A stretch of 64,000 nt of DNA from CAZAQV01 sp964487255 (lineage in GTDB: Bacteria > Myxococcota_A > Polyangia > Polyangiales > CAZAQV01), in contig CAZAQV010000017.1 of assembly GCA_964487255.1 (NCBI GenBank), positions 1 to 64,000 on the forward strand. The letters are read 5' to 3'. The position numbers and the translations under genes were made by a program. Positions 9,125 to 16,064 of the stretch are shown in pieces (the first letter of the stretch is position 1; each line of letters opens with the position of its first letter). The notes beneath the pieces were generated by a model that was given only the letters and a program-made list of their open reading frames with translations, had not been told where the DNA came from and did not search any database.

Positions 9125-9658
9125 TCAGGTGTAGTGCAGTTCACTTTCACCTTCGTAGAGCGTAGCGATGCGGTTCCTCGCATCGTTGTGGCAGAAGCTC
9201 CAAAGCGAGAGAGGTTCCGGGTCATCGTCCCACTCCTCGACAAAATAGGGCCGTAATATGATGCGTGAGCCGAGGTCGAAGGCGAACGTGGTTTCGTCTG
9301 TGCGCGGTGAGTAGCGTACGTGCTCGACCTTCTGTCCGACGATGTGCTGGTGAAAACCCGTGTCGATCTTGGTGGCTTCGGAGTCGCAGTCAAAGAGCTG
9401 CTTCCCACGCTGTTCGCATCGCCAGTAGCCGTAGTCCAGCCAGATCGTGTGTGTGCCCTTGATCGTTACGCATCGCCTCTTCCAGTTGTCTCGTAGCTTC
9501 TGCGATCGTGCTTTCCGCGCCAGCTCTGGTTGGGGTTCGCGAACGTCGAGGCTTGGCGTTCCAAGCTCAAGAAAGAAGATGGAGCCGATACTTCGCCGCA
9601 CGTGAAAAACCATGAGCCCTTCGAGTTTTGCGGAGACTGCTTTGACTGAAATACTCAT
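9125..9658 (-). CDS. Hypothetical protein
   Basis: 177 residues, no signal peptide or membrane segment, so cytoplasmic. N-terminal residues 1-30 are mixed basic/hydrophobic; the C-terminal half is rich in aromatic and acidic residues (WLDYGYWRC, FVEEWDDDPEPLSLWSF). I do not recognise the family; size and composition are reminiscent of small immunity-type proteins, but this is only an impression. It lies 33 bp downstream of the lipoprotein gene on the same strand and may be co-transcribed. It belongs to the hotspot cargo. Confidence 0.5.
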   Translation of the reverse strand: MSISVKAVSAKLEGLMVFHVRRSIGSIFFLELGTPSLDVREPQPELARKARSQKLRDNWKRRCVTIKGTHTIWLDYGYWRCEQRGKQLFDCDSEATKIDTGFHQHIVGQKVEHVRYSPRTDETTFAFDLGSRIILRPYFVEEWDDDPEPLSLWSFCHNDARNRIATLYEGESELHYT

Positions 9659-9691
9659 TTGCCCAAGTTGACCGTTTCAGAGGACTAGCCT

Positions 9692-10876
9692 TCATTGATC
9701 CAGTTTCAATGCGCGCAATAGATATCGAGTTTCCTCTACAGAGACCGTTCGGCTTCGCTCGGAAGAGGTCGGGCCTGTGTTGTCGACATGGGTTGAAGCT
9801 ACGCATTCTATCTTCGCTTGGTCAGCCGAGGGTCTCGTTGCGCCGACCACGGTGCGCAGTTCAACCGTTCGCATCTCGCCTGCTTTGAAGCGAGACTTGG
9901 TGCGGTCATACACAGCGCTTGTCTCGAATCGGAGGTCGGGACCGGCTTTGCACTTGACGTGCATGTTCTGAAGCGTTGCGGTGCCCGTGTTGCGGATAGA
10001 AAGCTTGATTGTGGCCGTTGTGAGTGCATTGTGAAACGTACCTGGCTCATGTCCGTGCTGGTGCGGTTTCGAGCGAGCAATCCGGAGCGGACCTTCTATC
10101 TTTTCAAGCGAAATATCATATCGACCAACATGCCCGGGTTCCACAACATCAAATTTCGACGAAGTGGTCATGGGAGGTACGGGGAGTTCCTTCCTGGTAT
10201 TCGCGGTGCATTCGACTTGATGGTGGCCCGTCGGCAGACCTTCGAAACGGAATGTCTCTGGAGCTTCGAGATGGCCCAAGGAAACAGAATGTGTCACTGA
10301 CCTGCCTGCAATCGCGCAGACGACGGGGATCTTCAAATCCTGGTCAAGCCCATGGGTGTGCGCGTTGTTCCCGAGAGGAAAAGAAACACAAAGTGGCCGA
10401 CCTGCGCGCGGAACATTGCCAGTTTCGCAATCGTAGGGATCAGGTGTTGGTACCTGAAAAAGAGGAAGGATCGGTGGGCCGTGGAGGTAGACTTTGCCGA
10501 TGAGCACGCCGCTTCGCTTCTTTCCGACAAAGGTGCAGCGAACGTTGCGTTCGCCTTCTTTGAGCTTCATTGCCGTTTCGACGTCGATGTCAGACCAGTA
10601 TACGCCCCAAGGACCTCGTTTCGCTTCTGTCTGAATCCCGTCTACCGAGCACGACAATGTTTTGGGCTCAAACTCATCTCCCTCACGGAAATGATACCTG
10701 GTGTCGATTCGGAGGAAGTCCGCTCTTGACCCTGACTGAAGCGCGTTTTGCGGCTGGGCGTGTTCGATCTCGCCCTCCGACAACTCGATGGTATTTGGAA
10801 TGGTTTCCGCGGTCGCCCCGCAGGCACCGATCAACGCTAGCAGCGGACTGAGGTGCACACTCCAATGCCAGATCAT
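9692..10876 (-). CDS. Lipoprotein of unknown function
   Basis: 394 residues from the ATG at 10876, chosen because it gives a compact signal with lipobox IGAC (LLALIGACG). The body has repeated beta-type segments with paired cysteines (TLSCSVDG, VRCTFVG, VVCAIAG, VECTAN, VKCKAG, IECVAS), consistent with several small Ig-like or CARDB-like domains, each with one disulfide. The C-terminal part (KLSIRNTGTATLQNMHVKC) looks like a CARDB-type adhesion module. Likely surface-exposed; partner unknown. Confidence 0.6.
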   Translation of the reverse strand: MIWHWSVHLSPLLALIGACGATAETIPNTIELSEGEIEHAQPQNALQSGSRADFLRIDTRYHFREGDEFEPKTLSCSVDGIQTEAKRGPWGVYWSDIDVETAMKLKEGERNVRCTFVGKKRSGVLIGKVYLHGPPILPLFQVPTPDPYDCETGNVPRAGRPLCVSFPLGNNAHTHGLDQDLKIPVVCAIAGRSVTHSVSLGHLEAPETFRFEGLPTGHHQVECTANTRKELPVPPMTTSSKFDVVEPGHVGRYDISLEKIEGPLRIARSKPHQHGHEPGTFHNALTTATIKLSIRNTGTATLQNMHVKCKAGPDLRFETSAVYDRTKSRFKAGEMRTVELRTVVGATRPSADQAKIECVASTHVDNTGPTSSERSRTVSVEETRYLLRALKLDQ

Positions 10877-10965
10877 TCCGTGATGATACAGCCTTCGAAT
10901 GGCCAAGGCACGACGCGAACATTGCTTTTCAGCAAGAGCCATCAATACCAAACGGTAAAGTGGCA

Positions 10966-10996
10966 AACAAAAAGCCCAACTGAAAAGCAGTTGAGC
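10966..10996 (-). terminator. Rho-independent terminator after the partial tRNA
   Basis: On the minus strand GCTCAACTG pairs with CAGTTGGGC (9 bp, one G-U) around the loop CTTTT, followed by TTTTTG. It lies just downstream of the truncated tRNA-Thr copy, as expected for a tRNA terminator carried along with the duplication. Confidence 0.8.
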
Positions 10997-11005
10997 CTAC
11001 GAATC

Positions 11006-11058
11006 TCGGAGCCACTGGCCAGACTTGAACTGGCGACCTACTATTTACGAAACAGTTG
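11006..11058 (-). repeat. Partial tRNA-Thr(CGT) copy, attachment-site-like
   Basis: 53 bases identical to 14172-14224. The copy covers the anticodon arm, variable loop, T arm, 3' acceptor strand and a few bases downstream of tRNA-Thr. The 5' acceptor strand and D arm are missing and replaced by unrelated sequence (GGTTATCCACC...), so no functional tRNA can form. Such 3'-half duplications are the typical footprint of tyrosine-recombinase integration at tRNA genes, but no integrase is present. Confidence 0.85.
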
Positions 11059-11101
11059 GTTATCCACCCCGCCGTGCTTGCATATAAGCGTGAGTTAACC
11101 G

Positions 11102-11875
11102 GTGTATCGATCCACAGCATCGACGTATGGTGAACAACAGGTCAGCTTGGCCGGGGAGTGCAACTCCGATCTTCGTTTCGATGTCGAAGGCAAAGGCGGT
11201 TCGCATCCTGCCCTCTTTGCAACACGGGAGGCGTGTGAGTCAAATCGAGCGCCCATTCGAGAGCAATGCATCGCGCCCCTTCAGTGCGAGTTTGCAGATG
11301 AGAGTGCGATTCCCTTTGAAGTTGGGAGCTGTAAGCCTGAGGTGCAGAGAATGCTAACGGTGGTGCAACCGTTTGAGCTTGCCGAGCACGAATCGGTGCG
11401 AAGAGGTATGCGCAGGTTTGAACAAGTCCTTTCGGGAGACCAGAGGTTGTACATACGCGTGGGTGATGGAAGCCGATGTGTTTTGGTGAAGACCCATCGG
11501 GAGCGAGAACGTGGAGGATGGAGCGGCAGCCCAAACTTCATGTTCTCTTGGACGATTCGTGACTCCGAAAAGTTGACGCAGCTGACGCAATCGTACCGCA
11601 ACTTGCAGCCGCTTTTCGGCCGCGCGTTTCCCGCGGGAGGTTCAAAGAAAGTAACCTTCCATGATGGGACAAGTGGCGGGGTGTCCGGTTGGGGCTGGGG
11701 AAGCACGACGCGGCCCATCGGGCTGGCATTTCTTGAAGATCGATTTCTGATTGGCCAGCAGATCTTCTACTTTCGTCGCAAGGCATGCGAGCAAGGCCTT
11801 CCTGCACCGAAAAGACGAAGATCGTCTCCCGAGACCTCGACCGTGTTAGAATACAACTATGAGCCACCGGGCTGA
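11102..11875 (+). CDS. Hypothetical protein, possibly N-terminally truncated
   Basis: 257 residues from a GTG at 11102 that lies at the edge of the repeat sequence. Several cysteines (residues 20, 45, 56, 62, 78) suggest an exported protein, yet no signal peptide is present, so the original N-terminus may have been lost when the repeat was inserted. A segment from about residue 95 to 220 (RLYIRVGDGSRCVLVKT, FMFSWTIRDSEKL, GLAFLEDRFLIG) looks folded. The family is not recognised. Confidence 0.45.
   Translation: MYRSTASTYGEQQVSLAGECNSDLRFDVEGKGGSHPALFATREACESNRAPIREQCIAPLQCEFADESAIPFEVGSCKPEVQRMLTVVQPFELAEHESVRRGMRRFEQVLSGDQRLYIRVGDGSRCVLVKTHRERERGGWSGSPNFMFSWTIRDSEKLTQLTQSYRNLQPLFGRAFPAGGSKKVTFHDGTSGGVSGWGWGSTTRPIGLAFLEDRFLIGQQIFYFRRKACEQGLPAPKRRRSSPETSTVLEYNYEPPG
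11847..11852 (+). promoter_or_regulatory. Candidate -10 box for a leaderless transcript
   Basis: TAGAAT ends six bases before the ATG at 11859, and no Shine-Dalgarno is visible. The same TAGAAT-6 nt-ATG arrangement occurs before the RHH antitoxin at 26592. No good -35 is seen, so this is tentative. Confidence 0.35.
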
Positions 11876-12098
11876 TCTTCGGCGTTGGGTCGCCAATCAA
11901 AGAGCAGTGAACGCACACGTGCGCTCTGAGAGACGTGCACTCTCGCCTAGCGACTCGCTGGCGAAGGCGCAGGCGTTATCAAGCTTTGTTCTGCAGGCTA
12001 AGCGGGGGCCGACAGGTGACTCTGTCGCTGATGCAAAGCGGGTCCACAAAACGTGGGTTCGGCTGCGAAAGAAGTTACTCTCACCGCAAGATGACTAG
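11859..12098 (+). CDS. Small basic protein paired with a nucleotidyltransferase
   Basis: 79 residues, rich in Arg/Lys, mostly helical by composition (LRRWVANQRAVNAHVRSERRALSPSDSLAKAQAL). It overlaps the previous ORF by 17 bp and the downstream nucleotidyltransferase gene by 8 bp (ATGACTAG), so the latter is probably coupled to it. The arrangement, a small protein followed by an MNT/AbiEii-like nucleotidyltransferase, resembles toxin-antitoxin-like modules. I do not recognise the family and no antitoxin motif is certain. Confidence 0.55.
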   Translation: MSHRADLRRWVANQRAVNAHVRSERRALSPSDSLAKAQALSSFVLQAKRGPTGDSVADAKRVHKTWVRLRKKLLSPQDD

Positions 12099-12681
12099 CT
12101 CGAGTCTTGGGGACACCGTCCGTGCATTGAGTGACGCACTTGCCGAATACGGTGAGCCATCGATGCTCATCGGCGGCATTGCCGTTATTGCGCGTGGTGT
12201 GCCGCGACACACCGACGACGTTGACGGCACGGTAGCCGCATCAAACGTGGACCTAGATGAACTGGTTGCTACGCTTGCGCGCTTCGATATCCGTCCCAGA
12301 ATTGATGACGTGACGACTTTTGCTCGCCAATATCAGGTTCTATTGCTTGAGCACGAACCGTCAGGTACGGAGATCGAACTAAGTCTCGCATGGCTTCCCT
12401 TTGAACACGAGGCAATCGCTCGTGCAGAAACCATTCGATTAGGGGGAACTCTTGCTCGCATTGCAACGGCAGAGGACCTCGTGATCTACAAAGCAGTGGC
12501 TTGGCGTGAACGAGACAAGGGTGATATCGAACAACTCATAGAACTGCATGCGCCGGACATCGACTTTGAGAGAGTAGAAAACGTGCTCAGCGAGTTCGCG
12601 GAGGCCTTGGAGGATCCGGAACGGTTGGAGGCGTTTCGCGGCCTCAAGGAGCGAGTGCTCGCGAGAATCGGAGACGAGTGA
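12091..12681 (+). CDS. Nucleotidyltransferase, MNT/AbiEii-like
   Basis: 196 residues. The N-terminal signature of the Pol-beta nucleotidyltransferase superfamily is present: LIGGIAVIARG followed by HTDDVDG (the hDxD metal pair) at about residues 24-48, with a third acidic candidate in EIELSLAW. A C-terminal helical region follows (TAEDLVIYKAVAWRERDKGDIEQLIEL), as in the family often annotated as nucleotidyltransferase with a DUF6036-type layout. Members can transfer nucleotides to proteins or tRNA and are often parts of toxin-antitoxin or abortive-infection pairs. It starts inside the end of the 79-residue gene, supporting a two-gene unit. The target is unknown. Confidence 0.75.
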   Translation: MTSSSLGDTVRALSDALAEYGEPSMLIGGIAVIARGVPRHTDDVDGTVAASNVDLDELVATLARFDIRPRIDDVTTFARQYQVLLLEHEPSGTEIELSLAWLPFEHEAIARAETIRLGGTLARIATAEDLVIYKAVAWRERDKGDIEQLIELHAPDIDFERVENVLSEFAEALEDPERLEAFRGLKERVLARIGDE

Positions 12682-12719
12682 GGGGCCCAGAACGTAACCT
12701 TCGCGCGTCGAAGTCGCGA

Positions 12720-13142
12720 CTAACGTAGATTGTAGAGGTAGAGGAACGCAGCCCAGCCACTCGGAAGCAGTTTAGGGGGTTCATCGAGCTCGCGCCCGTA
12801 CTTGCAGGCCATCTCGAGAAAGAACTTTGCATGCAAGAAGCCTTCGAGGATGGGCCTGGTTTCTCCTAGCCAGCGTTGGTTGTGATCGCGCTCGAACTTC
12901 CTTCCCGTTCCCTCTGAGATGATCTCGGCAAACCAAGGGTTGAGCTCGCACTCTGGTGCAAGTGCTTGCAGAGCAGAGACAATCTCACCTGTGATTTCTT
13001 GAAGCCCGTAGACCTTGAAGCTCTGGTGATAGAAGCGGTAGATGCCATCCTCGTACGTCCAGTGGCTCGTTGCTTTCTTGAGAAGTGTCTCAAGCCCTTG
13101 AATGTTGGCCTGCAGGGCTCGCAGCAGGTCTACTTCGGTCAT
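12720..13142 (-). CDS. Conserved hypothetical protein
   Basis: 140 residues from the ATG at 13142. There is no signal or membrane segment. The sequence has a dense aromatic/His pattern (YRFYHQSFKVYGLQ, ELNPWFAEIISEGTG, HNQRWLGETRPILEGFLHAKFFLEM, LPSGWAAFLYLYNLR) that looks strongly constrained and is, as far as I recall, widespread among conserved hypothetical proteins, but I know no function. It lies on the opposite strand inside the island bounded by the tRNA repeats. Confidence 0.6.
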   Translation of the reverse strand: MTEVDLLRALQANIQGLETLLKKATSHWTYEDGIYRFYHQSFKVYGLQEITGEIVSALQALAPECELNPWFAEIISEGTGRKFERDHNQRWLGETRPILEGFLHAKFFLEMACKYGRELDEPPKLLPSGWAAFLYLYNLR

Positions 13143-13299
13143 CCGTGAACGATACAACACCTCCGTTGGCAGCGGGGTGTCACCGATGTCTTAGGTACGA
13201 TCCGTTACCTGTCTCTCCGGGTCGTACCCATCGCGCGCTTGAGCCACACGATGAGGCCTTTGGCCGAAGAGTCCGCAAATGGAAGTGGCGAACAAAACA

Positions 13300-13373
13300 C
13301 GATGAGCGGTGTTTGAAGGAGAACGCGATGTGCTAGGAGCGCATCGATCGTTCGGGACAAACCCCAGCGAAGA
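13300..13373. repeat. Hairpin repeat, copy B2
   Basis: Second copy of the 74-bp repeat at 8726-8799. The hairpin at 13321-13353 keeps stems and bulge, while the loop differs (TAGGA). The remaining part of 13143-13427 contains a stretch (about 13271-13298) that resembles 14129-14146 downstream of tRNA-Thr, and no gene. Confidence 0.8.
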
Positions 13374-13390
13374 GCCACTGAGCTTGCCGA

Positions 13391-13418
13391 TTGACAATGG
13401 CATGAACCTGAATATACT
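13391..13418 (+). promoter_or_regulatory. Sigma-70 type promoter of the RelE/XRE pair
   Basis: TTGACA at 13391-13396 and TATACT at 13413-13418, spaced 16 bp, are close to consensus. Transcription would begin about 13425, only a few bases before the ATG at 13428, giving an almost leaderless mRNA although an AAAGGA precedes the ATG. Confidence 0.7.
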
Positions 13419-13427
13419 CAAAAGGAT

Positions 13428-13700
13428 ATGTGGCAGGTTTTCGAAAAGAAATCTGTTGCAAAGGCGCTAAAGAAGGCGCCACGGGAGATTCGAGTTCGGT
13501 ATGAGGCCTGGAAGAGAATTGTGGAACTTGAAGGGCCAAAAGGCCTTCGGTTTATCAAGGGCTTTCACGACGAAGTTCTGAAAGGGACATGGCGAGGCTA
13601 TCGGTCGTCTCGTTTGGGTCGCCAGTGGCGAGTCATCTACGAAATTGAATCTGGGGAGCTTAATGTTTACGTGCTTGAGGTGAATCCGCATGACTATTAG
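13428..13700 (+). CDS. RelE/HigB-like toxin
   Basis: 90 residues, the usual size for RelE/ParE-superfamily toxins. N-terminal helices (KSVAKALKKAPREIRVRYEAW) and the C-terminal sheet GLGRQWRVIYEIESGELNVYVLEVNPHDY-type core (residues 63-90) match addiction toxins of the RelE/HigB class, which cleave mRNA on the ribosome. It is the first gene of a toxin-antitoxin operon and overlaps the antitoxin by 11 bp, the inverted order seen in HigBA systems. A near-consensus promoter lies just upstream. Activity is inferred from fold and context only. Confidence 0.85.
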   Translation: MWQVFEKKSVAKALKKAPREIRVRYEAWKRIVELEGPKGLRFIKGFHDEVLKGTWRGYRSSRLGRQWRVIYEIESGELNVYVLEVNPHDY

Positions 13701-13962
13701 GAAGACAAAAAAGGGTTTTGTTCGTGCACAGGTTCAGGAATCCGTCACGCCCGGTGAAATGCTTCGGACGCTGCGCGAGCTGCAGGAGATGTCGCAAAGT
13801 GAGCTCGCCGCGCAGACAGGGCTTTCGCAGTCGAACATCTCTGCGCTCGAAACGGGCGCGCGCAACATTGGACGCGAACGCGCGCTTGTGCTCGCCAAGG
13901 TACTCCGTGTCCACCCAGCAGTGCTTCTCTTTCCTGATTTCGATATCTCCGAAGTCGCTTGA
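13690..13962 (+). CDS. XRE-family antitoxin (HigA-like)
   Basis: 90 residues with a helix-turn-helix at about residues 20-75 (LRTLRELQEMSQSELAAQTGLSQSNISALETGARN), the lambda-Cro/XRE type. It overlaps the upstream toxin gene by 11 bp. By family knowledge it would neutralise the toxin and repress the shared promoter at 13391. Downstream, 13963-14139 carries no gene. Confidence 0.88.
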   Translation: MTIRKTKKGFVRAQVQESVTPGEMLRTLRELQEMSQSELAAQTGLSQSNISALETGARNIGRERALVLAKVLRVHPAVLLFPDFDISEVA

Positions 13963-14139
13963 TCCACCCGTTGAAGGCGCCGACAACGTAGACGAGCTCC
14001 CGACCGTACCGAGCGAGATGAGCGCATGGCAAGCGGGGTTGGGGCCCCGCGCGCAGCTTTCGGTGCTCCGTGCAACGATAAGGGGATGAGGAGCCACCGA
14101 TGCCGCGTCAGCGGAAGAGCTTGGGTATGGAAGTTGCGA

Positions 14140-14167
14140 ACAAAACATTTGTGGTATCACCGCAAAT
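14140..14167 (-). terminator. Terminator of tRNA-Thr
   Basis: On the minus strand ATTTG-C-GG and CC-A-CAAAT form a hairpin with loop TGATA (one mismatch), followed by GTTTTGTT. It is placed directly after the tRNA gene. Confidence 0.6.
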
Positions 14168-14175
14168 TGTTTCGG

Positions 14176-14248
14176 AGCCACTGGCCAGACTTGAACTGGC
14201 GACCTACTATTTACGAAACAGTTGCTCTACCAACTGAGCTACAGTGGC
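14176..14248 (-). tRNA. tRNA-Thr (anticodon CGT)
   Basis: A full 73-nt cloverleaf: acceptor GCCACTG/CAGTGGC, D stem GCTC/GAGC, anticodon stem ACTGT/ATAGT with loop TTCGTAA (anticodon CGT, reads ACG), T stem GCCAG/CTGGC with TTCAAGT loop, discriminator U. CCA is not encoded. Its 3' part (14172-14224 on the plus axis) is duplicated at 11006-11058, marking this gene as an insertion hotspot. Hairpin copy E lies in its upstream region and may overlap promoter elements. Confidence 0.97.
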
Positions 14249-14261
14249 GCTCTATTTAAGG

Positions 14262-14320
14262 TTCTTCACTAGCCTTTGCTACAAAGCAGTGATGTGCACA
14301 TAGCACATCAGCTTCTCGCA
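14262..14320. repeat. Hairpin repeat, copy E
   Basis: 14284-14314 folds as AAGC/GCTT, a 2-base bulge (AG), the inner stem TGATGTGC/GCACATCA and the loop ACATA. The flanks, starting GGTTCTTC and ending CTTCTCG, also match copy F at 41776-41835. It sits upstream of tRNA-Thr on the minus strand. The interval 14321-14457 shows nothing else. Confidence 0.75.
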
Positions 14321-14457
14321 AAGAGCGTTCATCACAATATTTTTTTGCTCTTCGGCGTTCGTTCGATTCGAAGACGCTGCGCTGATAGCACACCGCTTCT
14401 CAGTCTCACTGGCCTCATCGCGTTGTCCGCGGAGCTTACACGATTTCGACTGGTGGG

Positions 14458-14850
14458 CTAGGGTAAAAAGCGTTCGCGCTCGTAGGGGGTGGGGACACGG
14501 CAGGTGTCTTTTTTGCCGAACCAGCGATAGCGGTTGCGCGCGATCCAGTCGTACACGAGGTCGCGCAGTGGACGTGGTACCAGCCCGAGGACTCGGAGCC
14601 ACCTCCAGGGCGCGCGCAAGTATCGAGCAACCTTAAGCGCAGCTGTTGAGCGCTCGTAAGTGGCATCAGCGTGCCATAGCACGAGGCTAGACAGCGCTTT
14701 GGCCTTCTCTTCGCCAAGCAGCTTCTTCGCGGTCTCGCCCTGCAAGCTTGCGAAACGCAGCGTGGAACACGATTCGTGTTGCACCACGAAATCGACCGAT
14801 GCGTTGCACAGGTTGCAAACTCCATCGAAAAAGAGGATCGGCCCTTCCAC
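14458..14850 (-). CDS. DCC-family thiol-disulfide oxidoreductase (DUF393)
   Basis: 130 residues from a GTG at 14850. The N-terminal DGVCNLCN (residues 9-16) is the DxxCxxC signature of the DCC/YuxK family, a thioredoxin-like group of unknown physiological substrate. The rest (FASLQGETAKKLL, SLVLWHADATYERSTAAL, DWIARNRYRWFG) follows the family pattern and length. It lies 39 bp after the acidic-protein gene on the same strand. Confidence 0.88.
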   Translation of the reverse strand: MEGPILFFDGVCNLCNASVDFVVQHESCSTLRFASLQGETAKKLLGEEKAKALSSLVLWHADATYERSTAALKVARYLRAPWRWLRVLGLVPRPLRDLVYDWIARNRYRWFGKKDTCRVPTPYERERFLP

Positions 14851-14889
14851 ACCCGAACTATGGGGCTGATCTGCGGGTCAGGCGAGTTC

Positions 14890-15255
14890 TTAGAACTCGT
14901 CGTCGACGAAGTCGTCGCTCTCGACGAAGGTTTCGTCGTCGTCGTCTTCTTCAGCGTCCTCGGTGTCATCTAGGTCTTGGGCTGTGTATTTGAGGTCAAT
15001 GCCCGCGTCGGACAACTGAGCCTCAAAGAGCTCGAACAGTTCTTCGACGTCCTCGCAGGACCACTCGTCGAGAATTTCGTCGACAAAGGCGTAAAAATCC
15101 GCGCTATCGATGCGATTTTCGATCTCCTCGATCTGGTCTTCAGTGAACAGCTCGAGAATATCCTCTCGCAGAGTTTCTGTGCTCTCATCTTCGATCGCGT
15201 CAGTCGCTGAGATGCGCAGCTGCCTCACGACTGATTTCTTGAGAAAAATGTCCAT
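14890..15255 (-). CDS. Highly acidic small protein, unknown
   Basis: 121 residues with a helical N-terminal two-thirds (LREDILELFTEDQIEEIENRI, CEDVEELFELFEAQLSD) and a C-terminal tail composed almost entirely of Asp/Glu (residues 96-121). No signal or membrane segment. It may be a protein-binding or charge-mimic protein, but no family is recognised. A perfect palindrome GAGTTCTTAGAACTC overlaps the stop codon. It is upstream of the DCC gene and possibly co-transcribed. Confidence 0.65.
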   Translation of the reverse strand: MDIFLKKSVVRQLRISATDAIEDESTETLREDILELFTEDQIEEIENRIDSADFYAFVDEILDEWSCEDVEELFELFEAQLSDAGIDLKYTAQDLDDTEDAEEDDDDETFVESDDFVDDEF

Positions 15256-15344
15256 GGCGTAGTCGACTCCGGAGAAAGGGATCGGCGCGAGAACTAGCGA
15301 AGCAGGTTGTCGCTGTCAACGGGATCTAGGGTATTCTCTGGAAG

Positions 15345-16001
15345 ATGTTGCGAATGGGCGCAGTGGTTTTTCTCGGCGCGCTTTGTGCGCAGCCCGTACA
15401 CGCTCAAAACGTAGGTGTAGAAGCACCCTCGGAGACCGTGCTCCAGCCGCCGCCGGCTCCCGGTGACTTGGAGCCGACCATCGCCACAGGGGTGAGCACG
15501 CGCGTTCTGTCGCCGATCGCGAACGATTCACTCTGCCCGCCCGACACGGAGTGCGTCCTGGGGCAGGGTTTCGGTTTTGGCGTCTCGCTGGAGCGGCGCT
15601 GGGCTTCGGGGCCCTCCGTCGGCTTTCGCTATGATGCATGGTTCGTCGACGCCGCGACTGTGTACGAGCTTGGCGTCTTGCAAGCTCTTCAGGCCTATGG
15701 TCGCTACGCATTCGTCAGCGGCGATGCACTTCAGCCCTATTTTTTCGTGGGCATTGGAGGGGTGTTGTTTGGAGATTCCTTCGGTGTTTCCACGGTCGGG
15801 CTGATCGGCGAACTCGGCCCCGGCATTGAGATTGAACTCAGCCCGACGACCTCGCTCACTTGTTCAGTACCGACCTCCCTCATCATCATGTCCGAATTTC
15901 AAAGCGCCGCCGACGACGTCGCGCGCGCCCAGGGTGGCGTCGATGTGGTTGTCGCGCTGGCACTCGGGATTCGCTTTACGCAGGTCCCTTCCATGCAGTG
16001 A
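15345..16001 (+). CDS. Exported outer-membrane beta-barrel-like protein
   Basis: 218 residues with a clear signal peptide (hydrophobic residues 4-15, cleavage after VHA at residue 20). The mature part has a Pro-rich start and alternating hydrophobic strands rich in Gly and aromatics (GFGFGVSLERRWASGPSVGFRYDAWF, YGRYAFV, ALQPYFFVGIGGVLFG), ending VVALALGIRFTQ, typical of small eight-stranded barrels. Two cysteines (CPPDTEC) may form a loop disulfide. The role is unknown. It precedes the FHA-PP2C group. Confidence 0.65.
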   Translation: MLRMGAVVFLGALCAQPVHAQNVGVEAPSETVLQPPPAPGDLEPTIATGVSTRVLSPIANDSLCPPDTECVLGQGFGFGVSLERRWASGPSVGFRYDAWFVDAATVYELGVLQALQAYGRYAFVSGDALQPYFFVGIGGVLFGDSFGVSTVGLIGELGPGIEIELSPTTSLTCSVPTSLIIMSEFQSAADDVARAQGGVDVVVALALGIRFTQVPSMQ

Positions 16002-16064
16002 TACGTCGAAATTCCTGGCAAAAGCTTGACGTGCAGGTCTCTACTGGGGTCCACTAGTGGCTCG

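Noticed and set aside
11006..11105. A second functional tRNA-Thr
   Set aside because: The D arm and 5' acceptor strand are absent and replaced by unrelated sequence.
11102..13962. A prophage or IS element in the island
   Set aside because: No transposase, integrase or phage structural gene is found; only repeats and toxin-type genes.
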